A DNA stretch of 64,000 nt from Neoechinorhynchus agilis (taxonomy: Eukaryota; Acanthocephala). Below the pieces are notes generated by a model, which had not been told where the DNA came from, searched no databases, and saw only the letters and a program-made list of their open reading frames with translations. Position 1 is the first letter of the stretch. Each line of letters opens with the position of its first letter. The stretch lies in assembly GCA_051530055.1 (NCBI GenBank), contig CM121343.1, positions 1,984,001 to 2,048,000 of the forward strand, written 5' to 3'. The translations under genes were made by a program, and so were the position numbers. Below, piece after piece: positions 10,466-20,920 of the stretch.

Positions 10466-11960
10466 CACGAAGACTCTTCGGACAAGAATTTCACCATTTG
10501 GACAACAATCTTGGAATTTAAAAATAAAACGTTTGGTCAATATTTCTTGCATGGCGCAATGCTATATTTATAGAAGAGATAAAAATTTAAACGGGTTTAT
10601 CAAGAAAATACAGAATCCATTTCGTTGAATTTTGTTGTCTTTATCATAGAATTTGCGATCTTGGTAAATCTCGAAAGTCATTAATTATTTCTATGTTTTA
10701 ATTAGTTAATTCTTGTGATCTACGAAGCTACTCCTTTATTTGTTTTTAAATTCTCTAAAAATAGGGCCAAAATTTTGATGCATTGTGCAATTGCTAGATT
10801 TAACAAATAATATTATCGGATCAACATTTATCCGAAATTTTTAAAAAGTTTGTTTAAAAACTTAAAATCTCATATATTCTAACCATTATAAAAATATAAA
10901 TATTTTTGATGGGCAATGGACTTTAAAAGAAATCTAAAGAAATTAAATTCAATTGCCGGCTTTAAAATGATATAATTGCATAAGAAACTAGAATTAGAAG
11001 TTGAGTTTTCTTATTATTTGATATGCTTCTCGCGTATCGACCGACAGCAAAAAAAATAATACTGTCATCGAATAAAAATTTATTGCGCACTTGCTATTGT
11101 ATTAACTTTTCCGAAAAATATTATTTGATATGAAACAATGATAATGTCTCTTGTTTACAATGTCGTTCCTCTTTCTTATATAACCGTCAATAATACGCTT
11201 GCTCGATTTTTCCCGACGTCGAATGACCGCTTAATTGCTGCATTCAGCTTATTATTTAGCATCGCCGCGCCAATTACATTAAAAGAAAACGTGCCAATCT
11301 TTTCATTGTTCAACTTGTCTTCCCAGCGAAGGACAAAAATTTATTTATTTATTTCGTGTTTTTCTGACGTGATATCTTCTCTATAATGACAAATCGATAT
11401 CTTTTTCATGGAAGCCGAGTGCCATTCGGGCTTTGGTAACTGGAATACCTACGTTGTGTTTCGTTTTTCATTTATTTGGAAAGATTTTCTCTCGACCGAA
11501 AGCAAAAAAACCAGTGCAAGGTTGATTTCCTTGAAGATAAATTTTGTGTTTTCATATTATTAACAAACTTTATTTCTTGAGGTATAAAATTCAATGTTTA
11601 GCAAGTTTTTTCAGAAATTCATGTAATAATATTAAGGGATATGAAAAACGTTGATGAGGGGAGCGTTTAACCTTTTAATACCGAACCTTGTCACAATGTC
11701 CGACGGATAAATGGCAAAGAATTAAAGAAAAAGGACAGCAGCAAACGTGCTTTTTAAAATATTTACTTGAGCTATTTTTGACTACCACTTTCTTGGATCT
11801 ACATCGAATCTGTGAGGGCCTTTCGTAATCTTTTTTTGTTGTAAATATCATATTTTTTACTAATTCCTCGTATAAGTGCAAATATTATATTGTATATTAT
11901 CATTTAGCTTCAATTTAGTCAAAAAAACCTAGTTTAATGAGTCAATAATCGTTTTTGATA
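10466..11960 (+). repeat. Duplicated kinase 3' flank plus ROCK 3'-end segment, copy 1
   Basis: Non-coding. It matches 50602-51780 in the same orientation with scattered substitutions; that copy lacks about 290 bp corresponding to 10753-11045. Inside are a short module at about 11387-11480 (also at 23511-23600 and 51220-51310) and a copy of the ROCK 3' end at about 11500-11770. Small open frames here (such as 11138-11386) shift or stop between copies. Confidence 0.8.
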
Positions 11961-12429
11961 AAGAATGGACAATGAAAATAATTGAACTAATAGAACAGTA
12001 GAATATTAGAGACTTAAAAGATCATCCCAGCATGAGGGACGATTAAAATTATTTTGTTGTTTTCAATTTTATTTTGATGGCATGGGCATTTCGGTGGTTG
12101 AATGAGAAGTCCATTCGAAAGGAATAGAGATCTAGAGATATCTCATATATTCGACCCTTATTTGTTCGTTGCCAGGGTTTTTCATGCCATTAAATAATTT
12201 TCTGATTTAGGAAAAAAATGATTATACAATGATGAAGGACGGATTTTGGTATGCTGTGTATAATAAATAAAAATAAATGAGAATGTTGAACACTTGATAA
12301 AACGTACATCACAGAAAGCAGAGAAAATCTTTTTCGCGCTGCGGGTAACTGCTCACTGCCTGAATATCCACATGAAAGATTGAGAGCATAAAAAATCTTC
12401 ATATAAAGTGTAATTCTCGCCAAAAAAAG

Positions 12430-13180
12430 GATTGAAGTATTTTCCGGTTTGCTTCATACCATCCCCAATAAGCTGGCAGAGAAATATCGGCTCCTTTTCT
12501 GATACCCAAATCGCCGGAGGCCTCGTCCGAGTGCTGAGTATTTAAAATTTTCTCGAGAGAGGTTTTTACCATCTCGTCTAATTTTGCCTGTATATCCTTA
12601 TGTCTAGAAAAGGTGCTGTGCAGAACTTATGCAACAATTTTTGAATGAAGAGGTGGTTTTTATTAGAAACAGAGCCTCGTGCGAAGTTAATTCATCAACT
12701 AATTCGCACAGTACCGAAAGTTGCAGTTGAAGATTGACAATCTCTGCTTCTACATTAGAACCAAAAGTGCAGCTTCCTAGAAGACTCGACCGGTTTAGAG
12801 TGATCAATTCTATCCTGGGGCCATGTTCTGGAAATCCTTCACGGTAGTTTTCCTGTTCGCCTCATCTTCCACGTTCATCACTAAAATCTCGCATTTCGCA
12901 GCATTCAATTCAATGCCAATTTTCGCCGTCTCCTTCACGAGTGTCTCCGAATCCGGCACCATAAAGGTATCAGCCGTTAAAGTTTGACTGGAGAGAATGC
13001 GCGACGGGATTGAATGCGAGTGAGAAGGCTATCGGGCCCAAAGGATCCCTTGTTGAACTTCTATTTGTGACCCTGTTGTTGTTCAACAACCACGTTTTGT
13101 GGAGAGAAATGAGGAAATTCGGGTGAATGCCAATGGAAAATGATCTTATGATCAGTATGATTTGATGTTCAATAACCACG
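12430..13180 (-). pseudogene. LINE-X reverse transcriptase fragment (C-terminal half), piece 1
   Basis: Read on the minus strand, pieces in shifting frames give RDPLGPIAFSLAFNPV (RT block B-like), ADTFMV (degenerate YADD box), GIELNAAKCEI, TLNRSSLLGS, SHEALFLIK and then LGIRKGADISLPAY. This order matches a LINE family whose other pieces lie at 47250-48660 and 61361-61621. The true catalytic aspartates are damaged. It is truncated on both sides. Confidence 0.72.
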
Positions 13181-13389
13181 TTTTGTATTCAGAAACAATA
13201 CCCACTCCGAATGCAATAGTGATCACCATTAGAAGACATTCACCAATAGACGAGACGGTGAAAGCATCGGCGATAAATGATTTTGAACCCCTTTGACCCT
13301 GAAAAAAAGGATGTCATTTACGACGTTTAATCGTACAAAGCTAGATTTAAACGATCTTATTTATTGATTGTTTGTACCGTTGCTGCAGT
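13181..13389. other. Intergenic, weak tRNA-like repeat trace
   Basis: No gene. Around 13265-13310 the string TTGAACCCCTTTGACCCTGA resembles the degenerate tRNA-like core of the 30-36 kb repeat family. Confidence 0.35.
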
Positions 13390-14110
13390 CATTAAGCAAA
13401 GCTGATTTTATTTCCAGTGCTAAAGAGAGCAATCGCTTATAAGTAAACTTGAATTGGATTTAATTACAAAAAACAGAACTAATTAAGCTTAAATACGTTG
13501 GCTCTACGGATTGATCACCATGGCAACTAAATATCTAATATGTTCAAAATTTAGTAGTGGGACGTTCATCAACTTCATCTTCAGAATGGAAACACCGTGC
13601 CACGACTACCCACTCCAAGGCATGTACGTCGTCAATTTGGAAGTTCAACACGGTTCAACGATGTTGCCGTTGTACTTGCAAAGAGATAGACCTATCAGAG
13701 TATCGGATCTCCAAGAGAAAATCGCGAAGGTTTCATGCATTCCTCTGTGCATGCAGCGAATTTACTTTGAAGGACAGTACCTCCATCGATGGCCTAACGC
13801 ACGGCTCTTGGACTTTGGCGTCGTGAATGGAGTTCGTTTAACTCTTGCCGGCACCACCTGCACAAGACACGATCCAAAGTGCACTGAGTGTCTCGTTTGT
13901 AAGGATGCCAACGTTTGTTATCACTGAGGGCGACAGAGTTAAAATTATTTACTGACCAAAAATAAGCTTTTTGAATGAGTACAATGCTTTTGGAAAAATA
14001 GGGATGGATTGCAAGCTTTGCGGCCAACTATTGAGTTTCGTGGTAAGACTGCCAGTAATATCAATGGCGGAAAACACTAATCTGGGGAACAAAGAGACGC
14101 ATCCACGAAA
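13390..14110 (+). repeat. Inverted segmental duplicate, copy 1 (partner 53390-54105)
   Basis: About 0.7 kb carrying the ubiquitin-like ORF and both flanks matches 53390-54105 in opposite orientation with few differences, for example GGCGTCGTG against GGCGCCGTG in the ORF. It is one of several blocks shared between the 10-21 kb and 46-54 kb regions. Confidence 0.85.
13511..13927 (+). CDS. Ubiquitin-like (beta-grasp) protein with Cys-rich tail, copy 1
   Basis: The frame encodes up to 138 residues. From about residue 38 the pattern MYVVNLEVQHG..., IRVSDLQEKIAKVSCIP, MQRIYFEGQYL and RLLDFGVVNGVRLTLAG follows the ubiquitin fold (strand, helix, then the QR-x-x-x-x-G turn and the D-x-G-V-x-x-G turn). 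There is no C-terminal diglycine. Instead a tail with five Cys (CTRHDPKCTECLVCKD-x-CYH) follows, which may bind metal. The start is uncertain: ATG at 13511, or ATG at 13586 just after an acceptor-like TTCATCTTCAG. The product family is not recognised beyond the fold. A near-identical inverted copy exists at 53593-54009. Confidence 0.55.
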   Translation: MITMATKYLICSKFSSGTFINFIFRMETPCHDYPLQGMYVVNLEVQHGSTMLPLYLQRDRPIRVSDLQEKIAKVSCIPLCMQRIYFEGQYLHRWPNARLLDFGVVNGVRLTLAGTTCTRHDPKCTECLVCKDANVCYH

Positions 14111-14243
14111 ACTCTGAGTTAGTTTCAATGCAGTCTGTCAATATAGAGGTGAATCTCTTTGCGGCCTGATATCACGTGCCTATTGGGATTATTTTAAGAA
14201 CGTCTCTAGGCAAAACTCGTACAATATTCCCTTCAAATGGAAT

Positions 14244-14741
14244 TTAATTTTGTACTGGTGATAGGATTTTTAGGCCCACAATCAATGGACTTTGGGGATG
14301 AACCGGAACCGCCGCAGCGTGAATCACGGGGCCATGAACCCTTAGAACTCCTGTTTTCATCAGGGAGAAAATCTCATCACAAACCTCACAGAATCCTGCT
14401 GAGAAGCACGCTCGTGTTTTATCCATTACAACCCAATTCACGAGTTTGTGTTCATATACCGGTTCATTAAAAGATCTAATTCGCAGTAATCTGTATTTTA
14501 TACCCGAGAAAGGAAATAAGAATTCAGCACAGTAGGGACAAATTATAGCATTGATTGTCGATGGAATGCGACTTCTAAAATCGAATTGTCGACCGCATTG
14601 CTTTATGTTCATGGGCACCGGTATGAGAAAGTAAAGCATCGTGTACAAAACTGTCGGAATCATTGAATCATATAGCGTTTGTAATAAATTCCATTCAAGG
14701 TTTAAGATAATCTTTTCCCTGAACATTTTATCCGATTTCAA
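14244..14741 (-). pseudogene. TLC-domain (TLCD4/TMEM56-like) N-terminal half
   Basis: TLC proteins are multi-pass membrane proteins of the ER and related membranes. This minus-strand frame has a first membrane segment (IPTVLYTMLYFLIPV), the TLC entry motif FRSRIPSTINAI, then EPVYEHKLVNW and SAGFCEVCDEIFSL, resembling the next membrane helix. The end of the TLC domain is absent here. The string EPVYEHKLVNW is repeated in the plus-strand fragment at 51799, which carries the C-terminal half. Whether this is an exon of a live gene or a broken copy cannot be told; I favour a fragment. Confidence 0.5.
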
Positions 14742-15126
14742 GCGCTACAGAAACTTCGCTGTGAACAATGTCGATTTAGAACGATACAATTCTTTAAAGC
14801 TTGTTACTTTTCCAAAAGAAGGGGTTTTACTTGCTCGTTAAAATGACGATAAATGTACTATCTCACCTGCAAAGATGCTCTCGAAATGCGTTGTAAATAA
14901 GCTCAGAATAAATAAAAAAACGCATTTATCGATTTTCTTGGACGAACATTCCAGTTTTGCACAACACATCCCTCGGATTATTGAATCGTGACAAGGATTA
15001 AGAGGTTTTTGGTAGAATTCGAATATCAGTAATCCTCCATTAAGATGACCTTGTAAATCATGTGATGTGTTGCGGAAAATAAAATCCTGTTTATAATTTG
15101 ATTCCAAGTGATCATGTGATCGAATA
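14742..15126. other. Kinase upstream flank, copy 1
   Basis: No gene. From about 15000 it matches 20430-20570 and (inverted) 46880-46990, the sequence upstream of the kinase. It includes the dyad-like TGATCATGTGATCGAATAAT. Confidence 0.7.
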
Positions 15127-15993
15127 ATTTGCTGCTCTTAAATGAGGGCAATCGCCACCTTTACATAAAGTTTTGTGAACGTTATAGATCTCAAATTTAT
15201 TTAACTGCAAATTTTTTAACCGCAAAAATCAGAAAAGGGCAATGGAGACTCAAGCAACTACGACAAATCAAAATGCACCAATTAATAACGATCAGCGAAA
15301 TCAGAGAGAGACGGCCAAAATCCAAATAATAATCCAACTATTGAAAATAACTCGACTAATGTTAATTTTCAAGGCCAACCCCAATTTCAGGAGCAGAGCT
15401 TTCAGACAACGGCAACCGCAATTTCGCCATCGAACCGCCAAGCGTTGATCCCGCTATGTTCAATCTGTAATGAAGTTCACCCTTATGAAACCGTTCCAAA
15501 TCAAAGACTGTTATCTGTGCCCGTTGTACCAGTTCAAAAAGCGAGATTTTACAGACTGCGAAGAGGGTATACCTTTAAATCCGATAGATTTAACTATGTT
15601 GCCCAATCGATTATTGGCCACGGATCCTTTGCCAATGTGATAAAATGCATCCAACAAGAAAGTGGAGTTCAGGTTGCGCTAAAGGTTCAAACTTACCGTT
15701 CGTCAATAGCAAGCGATGCCGAAGTAAAAATTCTCCGAAAATTAGAGATTAATAAGGCACGTGATTTTAACATCGTTGCTACATTTGACGCTTTCCAACA
15801 GAATTGTCATCAATGTATTGCATCTGAAACGCTTGCGATAGACATGTTCCAATATCTCAAAAAGAGAGATTTCAAACCCTTGGCACCAAAGTTGAGACAA
15901 CTACGGATTATCCACGCTGATATCAAGCTGGATAATATCATGCTTGTTGATCCCGTTAAACAGCCTTTCCGGATAAAGATTATTGATTTTGGG
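15127..15993 (+). pseudogene. HIPK-like kinase pseudogene (N-terminal part)
   Basis: This is a truncated copy of the kinase at 20921-22426. The METQATTTNQ start at 15242 is followed by a frameshift, and the frame resumes at 15445 with LCSICNEVHPY. The glycine loop, VALKV lysine, HAD and DFG are present, but about 45 bp (in frame) before HAD is missing compared with the intact copy. The copy stops right after DFG, where repeat E begins. The activation segment and the rest of the C-lobe are absent, so no active kinase is expected. The upstream membrane-helix segment of the intact copy is also mostly deleted. Confidence 0.88.
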
Positions 15994-16348
15994 TAGTTCT
16001 CTGAACGTCGGAAATGACGATCCAGAATTCCTGTGTCGTACAAAATAAAAAAATAAAAAATATAAAATATTTCCAATCAGAGATTTTGATCAACACATCC
16101 CCGAGAACAAAAAAGACGACTGTGAACGAGTATTATGAACAGTGGTGGGTCCGCTCATTAATGACGATTTTTAAGCAGAGACAGACCCACTCATATCAAT
16201 ATGTCTTGGATTATTATTTTCGGGGGAAAGGATACTACTTTTTGGTAGTTTAGCCACCCGGATCCGGGGAGGGGGTAGCAAAACTACGAAAACAAAGGAA
16301 AATCATATCAATATGTTGTCTTTTTTCTAATCGATCACTTACTTAAAT
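15994..16348 (+). repeat. Dispersed repeat E, copy 1, left part
   Basis: It begins AGTTCTCTGAACGTCGG directly after the kinase DFG codons and matches 49857-50216 inverted. It contains an 80-codon frame (VNEYYEQWWVRSLMTIFKQR) that is conserved in both copies. The repeat is interrupted at 16361 by PLE-A and continues at 18848. Confidence 0.8.
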
Positions 16349-16389
16349 ATTACAAGAAATCATTCATTATTACTGTTGGGTGGAACGAG

Positions 16390-16460
16390 ATTTGTTTTGT
16401 GCGGACACCCAGACGTTTTTTATTATGCAAATTTTCGGAGAGCAAAGTCTCCCTCTTCAG
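16390..16460 (+). repeat. PLE-A left inverted repeat
   Basis: 71 bp starting ATTTGTTTTGTGCGG; the reverse complement is at 18767-18837. The first ORF of the element starts inside it. Confidence 0.93.
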
Positions 16461-17221
16461 ACTTAAGACATGCCGAGAAAACAGCATCATACCTAACTGC
16501 GCAAAATTAAAATCGGGGATGATCGGCTTCGATAATTCTAATCTCAGAAAAGAAATGGAAATGAGACTGGTCAGGTTCGGCATCCAGGAAATGAGAGGAC
16601 GTTATTCAGGTTATAACGAAAAACGACTAAGATTATGGGAATTCCTCATTCGAAAACTGGAATCGCACGACATAAAATTTATGACGGACCATGTCAACAA
16701 AAGTGGTAAGAAACACGAAGACAAAATCAAGGCCGGGGATGCCAAAAAGCTTAGAAAACTGGGAATTCGTAAAGAAAACGATATAGGACCCGAAGCTATT
16801 AACTTATCATCGAAAAATCTAAGCGAGGATGTAATGAAGGTTCTCAATCCGGGACCAGAATTCGTACCTTTTAAGCGAATGAAAGATTCTCAGATAAGAT
16901 GCGATTTTGAAATTATGATGAAGAGAGTACCAGGAGAAATCAAAAGTCGTATCGCTGCCTGTGATACTAGGGCCATAATTGAAAACCGTCGCGGAAAACA
17001 TAACATCGAAGCAGCAGAAAATTCTGAAAATGCTCAAGGAAGATAGGACCATCACGATCTGCAAAGCAGATAAAGGTAGAAATCTTGTAGTGGTGAACAC
17101 TGAAGATTACCAAAAACAAGGAGATATACTTCTTCAGTCAGGAAAATTTAAAACGCTAGAGATAGATCCCACAAAGAATAGGAGCAAGAAACTTGGAGTT
17201 TTTGAAGGATCTGAAGCGTAG
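16399..17221 (+). pseudogene. PLE-A front of ORF (N-terminal region and RT1), frameshifted
   Basis: The frame from 16399 (215 codons) is a Lys/Glu-rich N-terminal region that starts in the inverted repeat. It breaks near 17000, where a second frame (16979-17221) takes over with the RT1 motif ITICKADKGRNLVVVN and then breaks near 17195 at the join NRSKKL to the main RT frame. The three frames overlap smoothly, so two single-base-type indels explain the interruption. Confidence 0.85.
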
Positions 17222-18758
17222 GAAGATGATTTCGGAGGAATTTTATTACAAAACCAAATCCACATCGTCCTACACACCGTTTCTCTACCTGTCTCCGAAG
17301 ATACATAAACCCCAACTACAATTCCGCCCAATAATCGCAAATTACGGATCATTCAACCATAACCTTGCGCGAATGATCAATATGCAAATGAAAGTCATTG
17401 CAGAAGACGATTGGTTCTCTAAGGTCAAGGATGGAATAGAATTCTCTAAGAGAATAAGGGGAAGATGCTCAGAAGGAACCTGGCATGCCACAGCAGATGT
17501 TGAGGCGCTGTTCACGAATCTCCCTCTTATGAAGGCATCCAGGATGGCAACGAACCTTCCTGCCGAAAAGTGCACGACACCAGCGCTCCCAGCCAAGGAT
17601 TGGCTAACCCTAATCCGATGGTGCACACGACAAAATGCGTTTACTTTTGAAGGAAGGGTCTTTGAACAAATAGATGGAGTCGCTATGGGGTCACCGATAG
17701 CACCGGCGCTCGCGGACATCTACATGAGGAAATGGGAGGAGAAGATAAAAGATAGGATACCCCAAATCAAGGAGTGGATACGTTATGTAGATGATGTGTT
17801 CATCGTCCTTAACGAAGACCCTAGGAAATGTAACCTTTTGGAAAGGCTGAACGAAGTAGACCCAAGCATAAAGTGGACCATTCAATTTGAGGAAAACAGG
17901 AGAATTCCATTTCTAGACGTGATGGTAAATCGAGGAAAAAGAAGAATAAACACAAGTCTCTATAGAAAGGAACATTTGAGTTGGCGATGCCCACATTGGA
18001 GAAGCCACAAATCAAGGACATACAAAATATTGGCAGCAAAAGCACTGTATGCGAGAGCCAAACAAATATGTTCAAGTGCTTCGTGCTTCAAGGTGGAAGA
18101 AGATAAAATTACTAAAATGTTAAGAGAACAAGGATATCCTAACCAATCTATCAAACAAGCCAGGATGAAGATGTGGGGAACTATCAAAAAAGGAGATCAA
18201 AAGGAATGCGTAAAAGAAAACTCGATATGGTTGGGAGGCCGCTTCATTAGCGACGTATGCACGGCGAACGTTAGGAAGGCAACCCAGGGGATTCCTTGTA
18301 GGTTTTATACCAAAGCTGGTGGAACCCTTGCGGGGTACTTCAAGAGGAAGCCAGAAAGGAAGCACGACGCAGGGGTATACGGCATACCGTGTAAAGATTG
18401 CAATGCGGTCTATATAGGTCAGACCATCCAGGGACTGAAGAAACGCATTCAACAGCACAAATATAACGTGCGAAAAGGAGACACCGCGTCAGCGATTTTC
18501 AACCATATCTCCATACACGACCACGAGGTCAATTTTGAGGGCGCCAGGATGCTAGTGCAGGAAGAAAACCTGGAGAGGAGGTTGACAATGGAAGCCCTGA
18601 TGATTAAAAAAGAAGACCACCTTATGGAGGGCAACAAAAGTAATGTCACGCTTATGTTGCAGCCGGAAGAGGTTAAAACATGGTCCAGGATCCAGGATGC
18701 TACCGGGCAAGAGGCATTTTTTAAAAGAGATTCTCAAGACAATAATTTTTTCAGATGA
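17193..18758 (+). CDS. PLE-A reverse transcriptase and GIY-YIG endonuclease
   Basis: 521 codons. RT motifs: LYLSPKIHKP, FRPIIANYG, TADVEALFTNLP, GVAMGSPIAPALAD, and the catalytic YVDD at about 198-201, then IPFLDVMVNR. The C-terminal GIY-YIG domain starts near 394 (GVYGIPCKDC), with VYIGQT at 406-411, RIQQHK and a glutamate-containing helix (ERRLTMEALMIKK). This is the canonical Penelope-like RT plus GIY-YIG order. GIY-YIG nicks the target to start reverse transcription. The frame ends nine bases before the right inverted repeat. The front of the ORF is out of frame. Confidence 0.92.
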   Translation: MEFLKDLKRRKMISEEFYYKTKSTSSYTPFLYLSPKIHKPQLQFRPIIANYGSFNHNLARMINMQMKVIAEDDWFSKVKDGIEFSKRIRGRCSEGTWHATADVEALFTNLPLMKASRMATNLPAEKCTTPALPAKDWLTLIRWCTRQNAFTFEGRVFEQIDGVAMGSPIAPALADIYMRKWEEKIKDRIPQIKEWIRYVDDVFIVLNEDPRKCNLLERLNEVDPSIKWTIQFEENRRIPFLDVMVNRGKRRINTSLYRKEHLSWRCPHWRSHKSRTYKILAAKALYARAKQICSSASCFKVEEDKITKMLREQGYPNQSIKQARMKMWGTIKKGDQKECVKENSIWLGGRFISDVCTANVRKATQGIPCRFYTKAGGTLAGYFKRKPERKHDAGVYGIPCKDCNAVYIGQTIQGLKKRIQQHKYNVRKGDTASAIFNHISIHDHEVNFEGARMLVQEENLERRLTMEALMIKKEDHLMEGNKSNVTLMLQPEEVKTWSRIQDATGQEAFFKRDSQDNNFFR

Positions 18759-18766
18759 CCAAAAGC

Positions 18767-18837
18767 CTGAAGAGGGAGACTTTGCTCTCCGAAAATTTGC
18801 ATAATAAAAAACGTCTGGGTGTCCGCACAAAACAAAT
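18767..18837 (-). repeat. PLE-A right inverted repeat
   Basis: Reverse complement of 16390-16460. Its last two bases overlap the right target duplication (18836-18847). Confidence 0.93.
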
Positions 18838-18847
18838 TACAAGAAAT

Positions 18848-19330
18848 GTATTCTCGTGTGATGAAACATCGGCATGTGCTATTTTCTGGAAATACTTTAA
18901 TCGCCTAAAAACTTGAATAGAAAATTTTTTTGTTCTTTTTAAAGGCTTTTTTGGAAGTCAACTCAAAAGATCCTTTTGATAATTAAGTACTCGAGAGAAA
19001 CTATTTGATTTGCACTTAGAATTTGTGAGGAAATCGATGGGAAATTTTGAATCTTCTATCTTCGAGTTTTCGTTCAAAGTTAGCAGGGGAAATGGTTGTC
19101 TCCCTTCGTTGATATTCAACGGACAATTTGGATTATTTATCAGATGAAAGCAGCAAAAGCCAGAACTGATTAGAAAACAAAAAATCAGTCTTTTTTATTG
19201 AATCCGTTGATGGTGATTACGGCAACAAAATAAATACCTTTCTAGATGAAATGCTACGAGCTACTTCATCGAGTGAGGATTTTAAGGGCGATTAAAGTGA
19301 AGTAACAGATATATTTTGTGATTAATAAGG
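18848..19330 (+). repeat. Dispersed repeat E, copy 1, right part
   Basis: It resumes the repeat cut by PLE-A and matches 49340-49844 inverted, and, more weakly, 19930-20410 directly. Landmarks are GGAAGTCAACTCAAAAGAT and TTAACGGACA-like strings. Non-coding. Confidence 0.78.
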
Positions 19331-19499
19331 AATAAATCTATATATTTTTTGTGTATTGTCCTATCCTCCCAAGTATATAGTATCGCAATCAATTAATGGT
19401 CTACAATGCGGGGTGCAACAGGAGAAAACCATCATTAACTTAGCATTCTTGGAAGCTTGACCGATGATATACCAATGCAACTAATATTAAATACCAGAA

Positions 19500-19885
19500 C
19501 GTAATGAATATCTCTAAACGAATGGAAAGTATAATGGAAATGCTAGCGAATGTAAAGGGAATCCATATCCTGAGTATGGATAAAAACAACGAATTCTGTG
19601 TCCTAAATGAAACGCAATATAGGAGAATGGCAAATGAAAGTTTAAATGATACATCCCTTCAAAAGTTAAATGTCTCGCCAGCGGCCAAAAGGGAAAAAGA
19701 GCTTAACAGCCTTCTCCTAAGGCTTACAAGAATGGGAAAAATCCCTGAGACCTACTACAAAGATATGCTCGCACTCCCAAAATGTACATCCCGACCAATA
19801 ATAGCAGCTCATTGCTCATACAGTAACAAGGTCGCCTTAAAATTGACAGGTTTTCTGAGACCCAGTCTCGTAAGCAGAGACAGAT
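19500..19885 (+). pseudogene. PLE-B: Penelope-like N-terminal fragment
   Basis: The 19504-19929 frame reads MNISKRMESIMEML, then GIHILSMDKNNEFCVLNE (degenerate RT1 box), KREKELNSLLLRL, GKIPETYYKDML and SRPIIAAHCSYSNK. This is the front of a Penelope-like RT, ending before the catalytic blocks. It is related to PLE-C (54155-55830) more than to PLE-A. The last codons run into repeat E and are not part of the element. Confidence 0.72.
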
Positions 19886-20410
19886 ACAATCAAATCAATA
19901 TTTCGTTTTATTTCCAATCGATCAGTTAATTAAATGTAACAATATATCTTGTGTGATAAACAATCGACATGGGCTAATCTTCGGGAATACTTCAATAGAA
20001 AATTTTTTGTTCTTCGTAAAAGCTTTTTTTGGAAGTCAACTCAAAAGATCTTTTTGACAATAAAGTACTCGAGACTTCGAGATGATGTTCAAAGTGAGCA
20101 GGGGAAATGGTTGTCTCCCATCGTTGATATTTAACGGACATTTTAGATTATTTGTAAAGAAGGAAGGTTACTCTATGAATGTAAGTTCAAAATGCATCCG
20201 TTCATTTAGATGCGGACAAGAGTGGAAAGATAGAATGAACGTTGCATTTCTAGCAACTGCGAAAAAAGTTTGTTTGTGAGGACGAAAAATCCGTCCTTTG
20301 ATTGAATCCGTTGATAGTAATTGCGACAAAATAAATATTTTTTAGATAAAATTATACGAGCGACATCACCGATTTAAGATTTTAAGGGCGATTGAAGTGA
20401 CGGCACATTG
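19886..20410 (+). repeat. Dispersed repeat E, copy 2 (diverged)
   Basis: Direct, diverged repeat of about 16300-16348 plus 18848-19300, without PLE-A. It shows the PLE-A target in altered form. It lies directly before the kinase upstream flank. Confidence 0.7.
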
Positions 20411-20420
20411 GATTCCTGAC

Positions 20421-20920
20421 AAATATTAAAAATGTTTTTGGTAGAATTCGAATATCAGTAATCCTCTATCAAGATAACCTTTTAAATCATGTGATGTGTT
20501 GCTAAAAATAAAATCCCGTTGATAATTTGATTCCAAGTGATCATGTGATCGAATAATTCGCTGCTGTTGAATGAGGACGTTAGAAAGGATCTATTTCATG
20601 AAGCTTTAAGAAAACGAAATTCTGAGCAACACAAGTTAGAATCTGCATTGTCAATAAAGCAAGTATATATTTTTGTAATTGTTTTTGGACCTGTTGTTCT
20701 GATGATAATGCGCGGATTGAGCAACAGTTTAAATGGTTTGTACATCTCTTCGATGTTAGCGGTCTTCGTGATGAGGATATGGATCGCACGAATAGTTCAT
20801 GTGTTCATCGAGACTTTCAAGGGAAAAGACTGCCACCTTTACATAAAGTATTGTGAACGTTATAGATCTCAAATTTATTTAACTGCAAAGTTTTTTAACC
20901 ACAAAGTTCAAAAAAGGGCA
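20421..20920 (+). other. Kinase upstream region with in-frame membrane-helix segment
   Basis: From 20567 an open frame leads without a stop into the kinase start at 20921. It encodes a charged helix (RKDLFHEALRKRNSEQHK) and two hydrophobic stretches (VYIFVIVFGPVVLMIM and YISSMLAVFVM). The same segment, alone, is present inverted at 46581-46990. It may be an N-terminal membrane anchor of the kinase or a neighbouring gene piece; the sequence does not decide. Confidence 0.5.

Larger units (their letters stand above)
16361..18835 (+). mobile_element. PLE-A: Penelope-like element with terminal inverted repeats
   Basis: A 2475-bp insertion flanked by the 12-bp duplication ATTACAAGAAAT (16349-16360 and 18836-18847). 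Near-terminal inverted repeats of 71 bp lie at 16390-16460 and 18767-18837 and are perfect or almost so. Inside is a Penelope-like reverse transcriptase followed by a GIY-YIG endonuclease domain. Inverted terminal repeats are among the known arrangements of Penelope-like elements. An uninterrupted copy of the target repeat lies at 49340-50216 and confirms the ends. The coding region has two frameshifts in its front part. Confidence 0.93.

Noticed and set aside
11138-11386. 82-codon plus-strand frame with hydrophobic stretch
   Set aside because: The matching duplicate at about 50970-51220 has substitutions and length changes without respect for the frame; treated as non-coding.
12604-12807. 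Spliced host gene with exons at 12604-12807 and 12430-12600
   Set aside because: The pieces align in order with a LINE reverse transcriptase (SLLGS, SHEALFLIK, LGIRKGAD), so a frameshifted LINE explains them better than an intron.
17342-18830. Series of minus-strand frames across PLE-A
   Set aside because: Antisense shadows of the long RT/GIY-YIG frame.
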